Source: Mycobacterium sp.
GTDB taxonomy: Bacteria > Actinomycetota > Actinomycetes > Mycobacteriales > Mycobacteriaceae
Direction: 5' to 3'
Assembly: GCA_020438845.1 (NCBI GenBank)
Contig: JAGQTV010000038.1
Location: 17,026-81,025 of the forward strand
Length of the DNA stretch: 64,000 nucleotides
Shown: positions 18,270-29,656 of the stretch, one piece after another
Position numbering within the stretch: the stretch's first letter is position 1
Layout: the number at the start of each line of letters is the position of its first letter
The notes under the pieces: generated by a model
What the model saw: only the letters and a program-made list of their open reading frames with translations
What the model was told of the DNA's origin: nothing
The model's database searches: none
Program-made: the position numbers and the translations under genes

Positions 18270-19334
18270 ATGAAGGTTCTGGCCGCGATGAGCGGCGGCG
18301 TGGACTCCTCGGTGGCCGCCGCCCGCATGGTCGATGCAGGCCACGAGGTGGTCGGGGTGCATCTGGCCCTATCGCAGGCACCCGGTGCCTTGCGCACCGG
18401 CTCGCGGGGTTGCTGCTCCCGCGAGGATGCCGGGGATGCCCGTCGGGTGGCTGACGTTCTCGGAATCCCGTTCTATGTCTGGGATTTCGCGGATCGGTTC
18501 ACCGAGGACGTCATCGAGGACTTCGTGTCCTCCTACGCCCGCGGCGAGACCCCGAATCCTTGTGTTCGGTGTAACGAGCGGATCAAGTTTTCCGCGGTTG
18601 CGGCCCGGGCGTTGGCTCTGGGTTTCGACGCCGTCGCGACCGGTCATTACGCCCGCTTGGAGCAGGGCCGGCTACGCCGGGCTGTGGACCGTGACAAGGA
18701 CCAGTCTTACGTGCTGGGGGTGCTGACCGCCGAGCAACTGCGTCATGCGGTATTTCCGGTCGGTGACACGCCGAAACCGGCCATCCGTAAGGAGGCCGCC
18801 GACCGCGGGCTGGCGGTGGCCGCCAAGCCCGACAGCCACGACATCTGCTTCATTCCGTCCGGCGACACCAGGGCTTTCCTGGGAGCGCGGATAGGTGTGC
18901 GGCCCGGCACTGTAATCGACGCCGACGGCGCGGTGCTGGCCCGCCATGACGGGGTGTACGGCTTCACTGTCGGACAGCGCAAGGGCCTGGGCATCGCTGG
19001 ACCCGGCCCGGACGGCACGCCGCGCTACGTCACAGCCATTGACGCCGCATCGGACACCGTGCGCGTCGGCGCCGTGGCCGACCTCGACGTCTGGTCGTTG
19101 ACCGGGCGGGCGCCAGTGTTCACCGGCGGCTCCCCTCCGGAGGACCCGATCGATTGCGAGGTTCAGGTCCGCGCGCATGGTGGAGTGGTCCCGGCCGTCG
19201 CCGAGGTGGTGGCCGACCGGTTGGCAGTGACGCTGCGCGCTCCGTTGCGCGGTGTTGCTCCGGGCCAGACGTTGGTGCTCTACAGTCCCGATCCGAACGG
19301 CGACGAAGTGCTGGGCAGCGCGAAGATTTGCTGA
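18270..19334 (+). CDS. mnmA: tRNA-specific 2-thiouridylase MnmA
   Basis: tRNA U34 2-thiouridylase of 354 residues (also called TrmU). The PP-loop is [20 protein letters not shown] at the N-terminus. [10 protein letters not shown] carries one catalytic cysteine, with [15 protein letters not shown] carrying the second. The central GHYARLE and the C-terminal VGQRKGLGI segments are typical. ATG 18270 has gaagga upstream and follows iscS by 13 bases. The frame is open far upstream but overlaps iscS, so the short start is preferred. Confidence 0.95.
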   Translation: MKVLAAMSGGVDSSVAAARMVDAGHEVVGVHLALSQAPGALRTGSRGCCSREDAGDARRVADVLGIPFYVWDFADRFTEDVIEDFVSSYARGETPNPCVRCNERIKFSAVAARALALGFDAVATGHYARLEQGRLRRAVDRDKDQSYVLGVLTAEQLRHAVFPVGDTPKPAIRKEAADRGLAVAAKPDSHDICFIPSGDTRAFLGARIGVRPGTVIDADGAVLARHDGVYGFTVGQRKGLGIAGPGPDGTPRYVTAIDAASDTVRVGAVADLDVWSLTGRAPVFTGGSPPEDPIDCEVQVRAHGGVVPAVAEVVADRLAVTLRAPLRGVAPGQTLVLYSPDPNGDEVLGSAKIC

Positions 19335-19337
19335 CCG

Positions 19338-19372
19338 GAGATCTCGCCGGGTTATGCGCCGGGGATCTCTAG
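19338..19372. terminator. possible bidirectional hairpin between mnmA and YCII gene
   Basis: gagatc and gatctc enclose an inner ccgg/ccgg pair around gttatgcg, just after the mnmA stop and overlapping the 3' end of the convergent gene. There is no T tract, so this may be only a factor-dependent or convergent-termination structure. Confidence 0.3.
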
Positions 19373-19660
19373 GATCTGGTGAAACTCCAGGTTGCCGCCC
19401 TGCTGACGGTGAGGGTTGGTCTGGAAAATCGTCGCCAACGCGTCCACGGAGTCGGCTTGCACAATGGAGTAGCCGCCGACGTCGGCACCGCCCCCGGAAA
19501 CCGCGGTGGTCGGTGCGCCGAAGTCGACGATGGCGTCCCCAGCGGCGTCCTTCCAGTCGAACCACGCCTGCATCATGGCCTGCTGCTGCTCCGGGGTGGG
19601 CTCGCCCGTCGGCTCATTCCCTGGAGCGCCGGCCTTGTACAACACCAGAAACTTCGACAC
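19352..19660 (-). CDS. YCII-related (DGPF domain) protein
   Basis: Small cytoplasmic protein of 102 residues with the YCII/DGPF-type alpha-beta fold. It starts MSKFLVLYKAG and includes WFDWKDAAGDAIVDFGAPTT and VGGYSIVQADSVDALATIF, typical of the family. Function is unknown; members are often stand-alone or linked to ECF sigma factors, but no sigma factor is adjacent. The GTG start at 19660 has aaaaggag upstream. It is convergent with mnmA, and the GH16 gene lies upstream on the same strand after a 47-bp gap. Confidence 0.8.
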   Translation of the reverse strand: MSKFLVLYKAGAPGNEPTGEPTPEQQQAMMQAWFDWKDAAGDAIVDFGAPTTAVSGGGADVGGYSIVQADSVDALATIFQTNPHRQQGGNLEFHQILEIPGA

Positions 19661-19707
19661 CTCGGGACTCCTTTTTACTTGGCGAACCCCATCGGAGACG
19701 GGGCGTT

Positions 19708-20781
19708 CTAGCTCGGTTGCCAGCGTATCGAGTCAACCAACATGGTGGCCGGGAACTGAGTCGACGCATCAGGCGGTCCGGCCCATTCCCCGCCGACGGC
19801 CAGATTCAGGATGGCGTAGAACGGCTTGTTGTAGACCCAGGTGGCGTCGGGCGGGATCGACTCCGGCGTGAACGTCCCCAACTCGGTGTCGTCGACGCCG
19901 ACGGTGATCGAGTTGAGCTGATGGTCCATCCAGTAGTCGTGGAAGTCTTCGGTCAAATCCTCCCCGGCATAGGTGATTTGGGCCTGCTGATATTTCCTTT
20001 CGGAATCCTCGATGGGGCCGTGAAGCGTTGCGTGGAACTGGTTCGGGTCTGATGCGAACTCGGCGATGTCGATCTCGCCGGCCCCCGGCCACGGGTTGGT
20101 GGACTCATCGGCGCCAACCAGCCAGAATGCCGGCCACAGGCCCTGGCCAGAGGGCATCTTGATGCGAGCGGTCAGGGTGCCGTAACCGAAATCGATCCGG
20201 TCCTTGGTCTGCACCCGGCCCGAGGTATAGCCGTCGTCGGTTTGCTCGGCCCGGATCGCCAGGTTGCCCGCACCGTCGAGGACAGCGTTTTCCGGCAGGT
20301 ACTTTTCGACTCCGGCGTCCCAGCCGGTGCCGACCACGGGGCTCCAGAGATTCGGGTCGGGCGGCGCGCCGCTAGGGCCGTTGAAATTCTCGACCAGGGG
20401 AAGTCCCGGAACAGCGCCAGGGGGCGCAGGGGGCGTTGCGGCGTCGGGCAACGGTGCGGCCTCGAGTGCCGGGTCGGTCATTGCGGCCGAAGCCGGGATT
20501 TCGGCGCCGCCTGGTGCCATGGTGTCCGGCAGGGCCTCCGGCGCGGGCGGAGTGGACGTCGATTCCGGCGGGGGAGGGGCGGCCCACATCAGAAGGTCGG
20601 GGCCGCCCTCGTCGACCGGGGTGCCGAGGTTATCGGACGGGGCCGACGGCGGACCTCCGCCGTCTCCCATTAACTGTCCGTCGTCGGCCAACGCCGACGG
20701 GAGACTGACCAACAATCCGCAGCCGAAAAATCCCGCTGCCACTACCGAAAATTGCAATCCACGTCGATTGACGAAACCCAC
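19708..20781 (-). CDS. secreted glycoside hydrolase family 16 beta-glucanase
   Basis: Exported GH16 enzyme of 357 residues. Signal peptide: QFSVVAAGFFGCGLLVSLPS with cleavage after ALA near residue 32. A Pro/Ala-rich linker (about 35-125) leads to the GH16 jelly roll. The catalytic ExDxxE motif is intact in GAGEIDIAEFA, after LWPAFWLVGADESTNPWPG. Family members cleave beta-1,3 or mixed-linkage glucans or remodel polysaccharides; the exact substrate cannot be read here. A GTG start at 20781 with gaggag upstream is chosen. It lies in the segment that carries PPE/ESX genes in M. tuberculosis, none of which are here. Confidence 0.9.
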   Translation of the reverse strand: MGFVNRRGLQFSVVAAGFFGCGLLVSLPSALADDGQLMGDGGGPPSAPSDNLGTPVDEGGPDLLMWAAPPPPESTSTPPAPEALPDTMAPGGAEIPASAAMTDPALEAAPLPDAATPPAPPGAVPGLPLVENFNGPSGAPPDPNLWSPVVGTGWDAGVEKYLPENAVLDGAGNLAIRAEQTDDGYTSGRVQTKDRIDFGYGTLTARIKMPSGQGLWPAFWLVGADESTNPWPGAGEIDIAEFASDPNQFHATLHGPIEDSERKYQQAQITYAGEDLTEDFHDYWMDHQLNSITVGVDDTELGTFTPESIPPDATWVYNKPFYAILNLAVGGEWAGPPDASTQFPATMLVDSIRWQPS

Positions 20782-20874
20782 TGTTTACTCCTCGCGTCGC
20801 GCAACCCGTTCCGAATGGAACCCGCACGCGCAAAGCCAACCTACCAAACTCGACCGCCCTCGGATTTCGGACTA

Positions 20875-21501
20875 TTAGTCGGGAACCCGGTTCCCGAGAT
20901 TGGCCAGGACGATCTCGCCGACCGATTCAGGCAATCCACATGAGATCACCTCGATCAGCACAGCGTGTTTCAGCCGATAATCCCGTCCGCAGTCCCGTGG
21001 CCGGGTGCGCAACTGGTCTTCGGTGAGGGTCCAGCCCCCCAGCAGCACCGCGGCGGGGCTGTCGGCGCAGGTGGCGACATCCGCGGAGAACGCGTCGAAG
21101 GCGCGGCGGGCGGCGGTGGGGTCGGGGTAGACCGCTGCCGCCTCCGAGATCAGCGCCCGCCGGGGCGGATACTGGAACACGACCTTTCGGAAGTCCGAAA
21201 GGTCGGTTCCGAATATTGATGTCTCCGCGAAGATGAACCGGCACTCGGGCGGCACGGTGGCGGCCAGGCCGTCGTCGTCCACCGGGGACGTGGTGCTCAT
21301 GCCGGGAATGATCGTCAGGTCCATGCCGGCGCCGGTGATGGCCTGCATCTGCTCCTGGCTCAGCAGCACTCGGTCGGCCGTCAGCGCGCCGGGCTCAGCC
21401 AGCTCCGCCCCGCGCACCGGTAGGCCCGCCACCCAGTGGGTACAGCCGGTGCCCAGCAACGCGGCGGCCGCACACAAGGCCAACCCGGCTCGCCCGGTCA
21501 T
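20875..21501 (-). CDS. lpqA: LpqA-like lipoprotein
   Basis: Predicted lipoprotein of 208 residues. The preferred start ATG 21501 gives MTGRAGLALCAAAALLGTGC, an ideal lipoprotein signal with lipobox LGTGC. The longer open frame to 21660 would bury this signal. The mature part contains LAATVPPECRFIFAETSIF and paired cysteines, a pattern shared with small mycobacterial sensor-domain-like lipoproteins. Position next to the cobalamin-independent methionine synthase-like gene matches lpqA of M. tuberculosis. The function is unknown. It is divergent from the gene at 21559 across 57 bases. Confidence 0.8.
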   Translation of the reverse strand: MTGRAGLALCAAAALLGTGCTHWVAGLPVRGAELAEPGALTADRVLLSQEQMQAITGAGMDLTIIPGMSTTSPVDDDGLAATVPPECRFIFAETSIFGTDLSDFRKVVFQYPPRRALISEAAAVYPDPTAARRAFDAFSADVATCADSPAAVLLGGWTLTEDQLRTRPRDCGRDYRLKHAVLIEVISCGLPESVGEIVLANLGNRVPD

Positions 21502-21558
21502 GGTGTTCACTGTGTTCACTATGCGCGCCAGGCCGGGACAGCGCGCTACCTTGTGCCG

Positions 21559-22569
21559 ATGAATGTCTTCGCTGCGGCCACCGGCTTGGGTTCCTGGCCC
21601 GGTGTTGCGCCGCGCCAGGCTGCCGGGATCGTGGTGGGCGAACTTCACCAGCTTCCGCACCTGGTGGAGTTACCCGCCCGCGGAGTAGGAGCCGACATGA
21701 TCGGCCGGGCCGGGGCACTATTGGTCGACATCGCCATCGACACCGTCCCGCGCGGCTACCGCATCACAGCCCGTCCGGGCGCGGTGACCCGCCGGGCGGC
21801 CAGTTTGCTCGACGAGGATGTCGACGCCCTGGAGGAGGCCTGGGAGAAGGCGGGTGGCCCGGGATCGGGACGACCGGTGAAGGTGCAGGCCCCCGGACCC
21901 ATCACGCTGGCTGCGTCGCTGGAACTCGGTGGCGGCCATCGGGCCATCACCGATCCGGGTGCCCTTCGCGACCTGGCCGCCTCGTTGGCCGAAGGCGTCG
22001 CCCGACACCGCGCCGAGGTGGCTCGGCGTCTGTCGACGACTGTGGCGGTCCAGTTCGACGAGCCGTTGCTGCCGGCAGCGTTGGCGGGCCGGTTGTCCGG
22101 AGTGACCGCTTTGACACCGGTGCATCCGGTCGACGAGGCCGGGGCCATCGCACTGCTGGACGGCTGCATCGCGGCCGTCGACGGTCAGGCGATGCTGCAC
22201 TGCTGTTCAGCTGATATTCCGTGGAACGTGGTGCAGCGCAGCGCTGTCAGTGCGGTTTCCCTGGATGCCAGAGCGCTTTCCGACCAGTCCTTGGACGGGC
22301 TCGGCGAGCTCGTGGACGCGGGCCGAACCGCAGTGCTGGGCCTGGTGCCCGGCGTTGCCCCGCCCACGCGACCCTCGTTCGAGGAACTCGCTCAAGCGGC
22401 GGCAGCCGTCACCGATCGGCTCGGCTTCTCACGGGCCGTGCTGGGCGAGCGGATCGGCATCAGCCCGACCTGCGGACTGGCTGGTGCCACCGCGGCGTGG
22501 GCGCGGGCGGCTATGGGATTGGTCCAGCGCGCGGGAACATCTATCGCTGAACATCCGGACGCGATCTGA
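21559..22569 (+). CDS. MetE-like cobalamin-independent methionine synthase C-terminal domain protein
   Basis: Protein of 336 residues related to the catalytic half of cobalamin-independent methionine synthase (Rv3015c-like). It contains VQFDEPLLPAALAG, MLHCCSADIPWNVV with His and Cys suited to zinc binding, and ISPTCGLAGATAAWARAAMG with the second cysteine. It lacks the N-terminal half of true MetE, so the methyl acceptor may differ from homocysteine. ATG 21559 begins MNVFAAATGLGSWPG; longer open sequence upstream overlaps the divergent lipoprotein signal and is not used. Confidence 0.82.
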   Translation: MNVFAAATGLGSWPGVAPRQAAGIVVGELHQLPHLVELPARGVGADMIGRAGALLVDIAIDTVPRGYRITARPGAVTRRAASLLDEDVDALEEAWEKAGGPGSGRPVKVQAPGPITLAASLELGGGHRAITDPGALRDLAASLAEGVARHRAEVARRLSTTVAVQFDEPLLPAALAGRLSGVTALTPVHPVDEAGAIALLDGCIAAVDGQAMLHCCSADIPWNVVQRSAVSAVSLDARALSDQSLDGLGELVDAGRTAVLGLVPGVAPPTRPSFEELAQAAAAVTDRLGFSRAVLGERIGISPTCGLAGATAAWARAAMGLVQRAGTSIAEHPDAI

Positions 22570-22622
22570 CCGATGACTGCTATTGCCGAACAGGCAACGC
22601 CTCGATCCATAGACTTGGCCGG

Positions 22623-23339
22623 GTGAACCTCGACAATGTCATCGCGGGCGTGGCGAAATTTCCTATTCGGGCCAGCCTCGCGGCAGCGGAACTCGGTATC
22701 GCCGTTGCGGCGTACGGGCTCGAACGTGTGAAGCAAGCCTTGGGCGAGGAAGGCATGCAACCGGTCGACCCGATTACCGACGTACTTCCGGTGCGTGGCG
22801 CGCTGGTCGGCGCCAACCGGGTTGCTGAGTTGACCGAGGACGACAGGGCCTTGGGGCGCATCCTGGCCCGCGGCGGCCCGGCGGACAAGCTGACGCGTCC
22901 AGGCGGGGTTGTCGACCTGTTGTCCGAGCCCGGCGGTTTACTCGATCGGCTAACGGACGACACAAGCGCGCTGGAGCGGATCCTGGCACCCGGTGGCCTC
23001 GCGGATCGGCTACTTGGCGAGGACGGACTGTTCGAGCGAATGTTGGCCGAGGACGGCATGATCGAGCGAATGTTCGCCGATGACGGCATTATCGACAAGC
23101 TGACCGCCAAGAATGGACCGCTCGAGCAGTTCACCGAAGCCGCCGAAATCCTGAGTCAGCTCCAACCCGTCGTGGAGACGCTGACGCCGACAGCCGACAC
23201 GCTGCAGGCCGGTGTCGACAGGCTGAACAGGGTGGCCAATTCGCTGGCCGGGATCACAGACCGCATTCCGCGGCGGCGGGCGACGCGGGCGGGTTCTACC
23301 CCGAAGGTGATCGAGGGCCAGGATGTCATCGAGGGTTGA
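22623..23339 (+). CDS. decapeptide-repeat protein of unknown function
   Basis: Unrecognised protein of 238 residues. Residues 71-170 are ten gapless 10-residue repeats with consensus near LAxGGLxDRL, for example LAPGGLADRL, LGEDGLFERM, LAEDGMIERM, FADDGIIDKL. Each has an acidic or Gly-Gly turn and a short amphipathic helix. Residues 12-40 are an Ala-rich, partly hydrophobic helix (RASLAAAELGIAVAAYGLER) that might associate with membranes. Residues 171-212 look like an amphipathic coiled coil, and the C-terminus is basic then acidic. No signal peptide is seen. GTG start, 53 bases after the preceding gene; ligA follows after 63 bases. Confidence 0.75.
   Translation: MNLDNVIAGVAKFPIRASLAAAELGIAVAAYGLERVKQALGEEGMQPVDPITDVLPVRGALVGANRVAELTEDDRALGRILARGGPADKLTRPGGVVDLLSEPGGLLDRLTDDTSALERILAPGGLADRLLGEDGLFERMLAEDGMIERMFADDGIIDKLTAKNGPLEQFTEAAEILSQLQPVVETLTPTADTLQAGVDRLNRVANSLAGITDRIPRRRATRAGSTPKVIEGQDVIEG
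22833..23132 (+). repeat. ten decapeptide repeats (30-bp coding periodicity)
   Basis: The encoded repeats are residues 71-170 of the 22623 gene product, ten units of exactly ten residues without insertions. DNA copies have diverged, so this is an old protein-level repeat rather than a recent expansion. Confidence 0.8.
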
Positions 23340-25481
<2,142 letters not shown>

Positions 25482-25487
25482 CCGGTC

Positions 25488-25546
25488 CCAGTCTCAGTCG
25501 ATCCAGTCTCAGTCGGTCCAGTCTCAGTCGAGCACAGTCTCAGCCG
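25488..25546 (+). repeat. 15-bp repeat x4 between ligA and ACT gene
   Basis: Copies of ccagtctcagtcg start at 25488, 25503 and 25518, with a diverged copy acagtctcagccg at 25534. The last copy covers the stop codon of the convergent ACT-domain gene. The array fills the whole ligA/ACT intergenic gap. Confidence 0.9.
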
Positions 25547-26205
25547 AGTAATTTGGCGACGATTCCGGCGAGATAGCCCAGCCTGGCCACCTCCGACGGC
25601 CGGAAGTTCGGACCGCCGGCTCGCCCCAGCACGATGGCGGTGTGGGAATGGCCCAGCGGAGCGGCCGCCAGCGCGGTGTCCATATCGCGCCATATCGAGG
25701 GCACCCAGTCCGCGGTTGCGTCCAGAGCGGTGGCGTGGCTGATCGGAAGCCACGGGGCGGCCGGCGCCCGGGTCTCGGGGGCGGCCGGACTGCCCGCAAT
25801 GCGGCGGGGGCCGTCGTCAGTGAACTCCACGACGGTGCACCAGGCAACGCGCAGAATTCGTGGCGCCTCGTCGACGAGTGCCTGCAGTTTGGCCGCGCTA
25901 CCGTCGGCTGTCGCGACATGCTCGATGAGTTCCAATTCGCGATGAGCCTCGAGCAGTCCGGTGTGTGGCTTGATGGTTTCCACCCGTACGCCCTCGAGCG
26001 CTTCGGCGGCCGTGATCAGGGAATCCGGCATCGCACCGAGCGGCAGATCGACCACCAGGTCGTCGACTGCGAATCCCGGACCGCGTTCGACGACGTCGAG
26101 CGACAGGATGTCTGCACCCACCGAACCCAGAGCGATAGCCAGTGACCCGAGGCTGCCGGGGCGGTCTTTGAGTTGGACCCGGAGCAGATAGGACGGCACC
26201 CGCAC
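25540..26205 (-). CDS. ACT-domain protein (Rv3013-like)
   Basis: Cytoplasmic protein of 221 residues. The N-terminal ACT domain reads [20 protein letters not shown] then [17 protein letters not shown], the ligand-binding fold that usually senses amino acids. A second region, from about residue 90, resembles a small sensor module ([20 protein letters not shown]). No catalytic motif is seen. It is conserved next to gatC in mycobacteria. It is divergent from gatC (83 bases) and convergent with ligA. An amino-acid-responsive role is inference. Confidence 0.8.
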   Translation of the reverse strand: MRVPSYLLRVQLKDRPGSLGSLAIALGSVGADILSLDVVERGPGFAVDDLVVDLPLGAMPDSLITAAEALEGVRVETIKPHTGLLEAHRELELIEHVATADGSAAKLQALVDEAPRILRVAWCTVVEFTDDGPRRIAGSPAAPETRAPAAPWLPISHATALDATADWVPSIWRDMDTALAAAPLGHSHTAIVLGRAGGPNFRPSEVARLGYLAGIVAKLLG

Positions 26206-26288
26206 ACTGTTTCACAACCACGATTGACCTGCGAGACGGAATGACGCGCCCCAACTCTGCGGTAGACCGCCCGTTAGGCTTACCGCCT

Positions 26289-26588
26289 GTGTCCACGATC
26301 TCCCGCGACGAGGTGGCGCGGCTGGCCAAACTGGCCCGCCTAGCGCTGACCGACTCCGAACTCGACAGCTTCGCCGGCCAGCTTGACGCGATCATCGGCT
26401 ACGTCAGCACCATCCAGGCGTGCGACGTCTCCGGAGTGAAGCCCACCGGCAACCCGCTGCGCAGCGTCAACGTGACGCGCCGAGACGTCGTCCAGCCCAG
26501 CCTGACCCAGCAGCAGGCGCTTGCCGAAGCGCCCTCCGCCGATGAGGGACGCTTTGTCGTTCCGCAGATCCTGGGGGAGGCGCAGTGA
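26289..26588 (+). CDS. gatC: Asp-tRNA(Asn)/Glu-tRNA(Gln) amidotransferase subunit C
   Basis: GatC of 99 residues, the small clamp subunit of the GatCAB amidotransferase. It starts [19 protein letters not shown] and contains [20 protein letters not shown], both typical. The frame is open to 26241, but the conserved protein begins at GTG 26289. Its TGA overlaps the start of gatA at 26585/26588, so subunit synthesis is coupled. Confidence 0.95.
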   Translation: MSTISRDEVARLAKLARLALTDSELDSFAGQLDAIIGYVSTIQACDVSGVKPTGNPLRSVNVTRRDVVQPSLTQQQALAEAPSADEGRFVVPQILGEAQ

Positions 26589-28081
26589 TGAGCCACCCGG
26601 CCGATGTCATCCGTCGGGATGCGGCCACCCTCGGCGCTCAGATTGCCCGCGGCGAGCTTTCGTCGGTCGAGCTCACCGGGGCCTGCCTGGATCAGATCGC
26701 GGCCACCGACGAGCGCTACAGCGCCTTTCTGCACGTCGCGGCGGACCAGGCGCTGGACACCGCGGCCAAGGTCGATGCCGCGGTGTCCGCCGGGGACGAC
26801 CTGCCCTCGCCGCTGGCAGGGGTGCCGTTGGCGCTGAAGGATGTGTTCACCACCATCGACATGCCCACCACATGTGGATCGAAGATCCTCGAAGGCTGGA
26901 TGTCGCCATACGACGCAACCGTGACTGCGCGGATCCGGCAGGCCGGCATCCCGATCCTGGGCAAGACCAACATGGACGAGTTCGCCATGGGCTCGTCGAC
27001 GGAGAACTCCGCCTACGGACCCACCCGCAACCCGTGGGACATCGACCGGGTGCCGGGTGGTTCTGGTGGAGGCAGCGCCGCAGCGCTCGCGGCGTTTCAG
27101 GCTCCGCTGGCCATCGGTTCGGATACCGGCGGTTCGATCCGCCAGCCCGCAGCTCTGACCGCGACGGTCGGCGTCAAGCCAACCTATGGCACAGTCTCGC
27201 GTTACGGGTTGGTGGCCTGCGCGTCCTCACTGGATCAGGGCGGCCCCTGCGCGCGCACCGTGCTCGACACGGCACTGCTGCACGCTGTGATCGCCGGGCA
27301 CGATCCGCACGACGCGACGTCCCTGGACATCCCGATCCCCGACGTCGCGGCCGCAGCGATTGCCGGTGCGACCGGGGACTTGAGCGGCGTGCGGATCGGC
27401 GTCGTCAAGCAACTGCACAGCGGCGAGGGTTACCAGCCGGGGGTGCTGGAGTCGTTCAACGCGGCCGTCGAGCAACTCCAGGCCCTCGGTGCCGAGATCC
27501 GGGAGGTCGACTGCCCGCATCTGGACTACTCGCTGTCGGCGTATTACCTGATCTTGCCCTCGGAGGTGTCGAGCAACCTGGCCCGCTTCGACGCCATGCG
27601 CTATGGCTTGCGTGTCGGCGACGACGGCAGCCACAGCGCCGAGGATGTGATGGCGTTGACCCGCGAGGCCGGGTTCGGACCGGAAGTCAAGCGGCGCATC
27701 ATGATCGGCACGTACGCGCTGTCGGCGGGCTACTACGACGCCTATTACAACCAGGCGCAGAAGGTGCGGACGCTGATCGCCGGCGACCTCGACGCGGCCT
27801 ACCGGGACGTCGACGTGCTGGTGTCGCCGTCCACCCCGACCACGGCCTTCCGGCTGGGCGAGAAGGTGGACGATCCGCTGGCGATGTATCTGTTCGACCT
27901 GTGCACCCTGCCGCTGAACCTGGCCGGGCATTGCGGCATGTCGGTGCCCTCCGGACTCTCGCCGGACGACAACCTGCCGGTCGGTCTGCAGATCATGGCG
28001 CCGGCGATGGCCGACGACCGGCTTTATCGGGTGGGGGCCGCCTACGAGGCGGCGCGTGGCCCACTGCCGTTTGCGCTGTGA
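26588..28081 (+). CDS. gatA: Glu-tRNA(Gln)/Asp-tRNA(Asn) amidotransferase subunit A
   Basis: Amidase-signature enzyme of 497 residues; it releases ammonia from glutamine for transamidation of mischarged tRNA. The Ser-cisSer-Lys triad is visible: Lys in PLALKDVF, the first Ser in [13 protein letters not shown] and the nucleophile region [15 protein letters not shown] 26588 lies seven bases after gggggagg. GTG 26585 in the same frame is possible and would overlap the gatC stop by four bases. Confidence 0.96.
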   Translation: MSHPADVIRRDAATLGAQIARGELSSVELTGACLDQIAATDERYSAFLHVAADQALDTAAKVDAAVSAGDDLPSPLAGVPLALKDVFTTIDMPTTCGSKILEGWMSPYDATVTARIRQAGIPILGKTNMDEFAMGSSTENSAYGPTRNPWDIDRVPGGSGGGSAAALAAFQAPLAIGSDTGGSIRQPAALTATVGVKPTYGTVSRYGLVACASSLDQGGPCARTVLDTALLHAVIAGHDPHDATSLDIPIPDVAAAAIAGATGDLSGVRIGVVKQLHSGEGYQPGVLESFNAAVEQLQALGAEIREVDCPHLDYSLSAYYLILPSEVSSNLARFDAMRYGLRVGDDGSHSAEDVMALTREAGFGPEVKRRIMIGTYALSAGYYDAYYNQAQKVRTLIAGDLDAAYRDVDVLVSPSTPTTAFRLGEKVDDPLAMYLFDLCTLPLNLAGHCGMSVPSGLSPDDNLPVGLQIMAPAMADDRLYRVGAAYEAARGPLPFAL

Positions 28082-28092
28082 CTGACGGAGTG

Positions 28093-28160
28093 ACCGCGTC
28101 GGCACCGTGACTGGGGTAGTCACCGCGTCGGCACCGTGACTGGGGTAGTCACCGCGTCGG
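28093..28160 (+). repeat. 29-bp tandem repeat x2.3 between gatA and pfkA
   Basis: The unit accgcgtcggcaccgtgact plus ggggtagtc is repeated perfectly at 28093 and 28122, and a third partial copy (accgcgtcgg) starts at 28151. It occupies half of the 133-bp gatA-pfkA gap, in the likely 5' leader of pfkA. It is a minisatellite candidate suited to strain typing. Confidence 0.92.
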
Positions 28161-28214
28161 CCGAGTCGCCCCGTTAGCGCTGTGAGGGACTGACCCGCAG
28201 GGTTAGATAGAGCC

Positions 28215-29246
28215 ATGCGTATCGGAGTTCTCACCGGCGGCGGCGACTGCCCCGGCCTCAACGCCGTCATCCGTGCCGTCGTGCGGACCTGTGACACCCG
28301 GTACGGCTCGTCGGTGGTCGGGTTCCAGGACGGCTGGCGAGGACTGTTGGAGAACCGGCGTATCCAACTGGTCAACGACGATCGCAACGACCGCTTGCTG
28401 GCCAAGGGCGGCACCATGCTGGGTACCGCCCGAACCAACCCGGAGCGCCTGCGTGCCGGCATCGACGAGATCAAGCAGACGTTGGAGGACAACGGGATCG
28501 ACGTGCTGATCCCGATCGGTGGAGAAGGCACGCTGACCGCGGCGCACTGGCTGACCCAGGAGGGCGTCCCCGTGGTGGGGGTTCCCAAGACCATCGACAA
28601 CGACATCAACTGCACCGACGTGACGTTCGGCCACGACACCGCGCTGATGATCGCCACTGAGGCCATCGACAGGCTGCACAGCACGGCAGAATCCCACCAG
28701 CGGGTGATGCTGGTCGAGGTGATGGGCCGCCACGCCGGCTGGATCGCGCTCAACGCCGGGATGGCCTCCGGAGCGCATATGACGCTGATCCCAGAGCAGC
28801 CCTTCGACGTCGAGGAAGTCTGCCGGCTGGTGAAACACCGATTCCAGCGTGGCGCGTCGCACTTCATCTGCGTGGTCGCCGAAGGCGCCAAACCCGCCGA
28901 GGGCTCGATGCAGCTGCGTAGTGGTGGCATCGACGAGTTCGGCCACGAGAAGTTCACCGGAGTGGCTCAGCAGCTGGGCTTCGAGGTGGAGAAGCGGATT
29001 CGCAAGGAGGTCCGTGTCACCGTTCTCGGCCACATCCAGCGTGGCGGCACCCCGACTGCCTACGACCGGGTGCTGGCCACGCGGTTCGGCGTCAACGCCG
29101 CCGACGCCGCCCATGCCGGCGAGTACGGAATCATGGTCTCGCTTCGGGGGGAGGACATCGGTCGGGTACCGCTGGCCGACGCGGTCCGCGAGCTCAAGCT
29201 GGTGCCGCAGAGCCGCTACGACGACGCCGCGGCATTCTTCGGCTGA
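28215..29246 (+). CDS. pfkA: 6-phosphofructokinase
   Basis: Phosphofructokinase of 343 residues, committing fructose 6-phosphate to glycolysis. Visible motifs are [20 protein letters not shown] at the N-terminus, [23 protein letters not shown] with the catalytic Asp, [16 protein letters not shown] and the [14 protein letters not shown] substrate loop. GGEGT (Gly where PPi enzymes have Asp) favours ATP as donor, while PKTIDND keeps the Lys found in PPi-type enzymes. That mixture is usual for actinobacterial group III PFK. ATG 28215; the repeat array lies just upstream. Confidence 0.95.
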   Translation: MRIGVLTGGGDCPGLNAVIRAVVRTCDTRYGSSVVGFQDGWRGLLENRRIQLVNDDRNDRLLAKGGTMLGTARTNPERLRAGIDEIKQTLEDNGIDVLIPIGGEGTLTAAHWLTQEGVPVVGVPKTIDNDINCTDVTFGHDTALMIATEAIDRLHSTAESHQRVMLVEVMGRHAGWIALNAGMASGAHMTLIPEQPFDVEEVCRLVKHRFQRGASHFICVVAEGAKPAEGSMQLRSGGIDEFGHEKFTGVAQQLGFEVEKRIRKEVRVTVLGHIQRGGTPTAYDRVLATRFGVNAADAAHAGEYGIMVSLRGEDIGRVPLADAVRELKLVPQSRYDDAAAFFG

Positions 29247-29270
29247 CCAGGCGCGCAATCGGGGATCGGG

Positions 29271-29552
29271 CTACTTGATTGCGGGGTTGCCAGCCCTCAG
29301 GTAGTGCAGGTGGTGGTGCTTGACGGCCCCGGTCGGCACTCGAGTAGCTGCCGGAAGGGCGCGTCCGGGGGAATCGTGGGCTGTCGAGTGCGTGGCGGTT
29401 GCTCTTCCGGTCTTGGAGCCTCCGGTGTCGGCGAAGCTTTCCGGTGAGGCACCGAGAGCTAAGAGGGCGGGTCCGCAGGCCAGTAGGGCAGCTGCCACAG
29501 CTCGGGTGAACCAGCGGGAGGAGTTGTCGGTGGGGTTGGTTGCGGTCGTCAT
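29271..29552 (-). CDS. small secreted protein, unknown function
   Basis: Protein of 93 residues. After a short polar N-terminus the segment TRAVAAALLACGPALLALGA and the following SPESFADTGG form a signal peptide with likely cleavage after SFA. The mature part is short, His- and Thr-rich (TAVKHHHLHYLRAGNP-like C-terminus, VKHHHLHY visible) and may bind metal; that is a guess. ATG 29552 has a near-perfect Shine-Dalgarno, aaggagg, seven bases upstream. A clear AT-rich promoter lies 75-104 bases upstream, which supports a real gene. It is divergent from gatB. Confidence 0.7.
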   Translation of the reverse strand: MTTATNPTDNSSRWFTRAVAAALLACGPALLALGASPESFADTGGSKTGRATATHSTAHDSPGRALPAATRVPTGAVKHHHLHYLRAGNPAIK

Positions 29553-29617
29553 GATCGTTCCTCCTTGCGGGATCTGTAATTCCGTCGTGGTTTCGGGCGA
29601 ACCCCTTTGTTTTATTT

Positions 29618-29656
29618 GATGAGCTAACTATATAGTAAGACGAGCTAATTAATCAA
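29618..29656 (-). promoter_or_regulatory. AT-rich promoter with palindrome and direct repeats
   Basis: On the minus strand a -35 ttgatt (29656-29651) and a -10 tatagt (29632-29627) are separated by 18 bases, reading toward the small secreted protein. The -10 overlaps the perfect palindrome actatatagt (29627-29636). Two 12-bp direct repeats, gatgagctaact (29618-29629) and gacgagctaatt (29639-29650), are spaced 21 bp, two helical turns. This suggests tight control by a repressor or activator. It is strikingly AT-rich for this genome. Confidence 0.55.

Noticed and set aside
27227-28957. 576-codon minus-strand frame over gatA/pfkA
   Set aside because: Crosses two conserved genes in antisense and has low-complexity composition.
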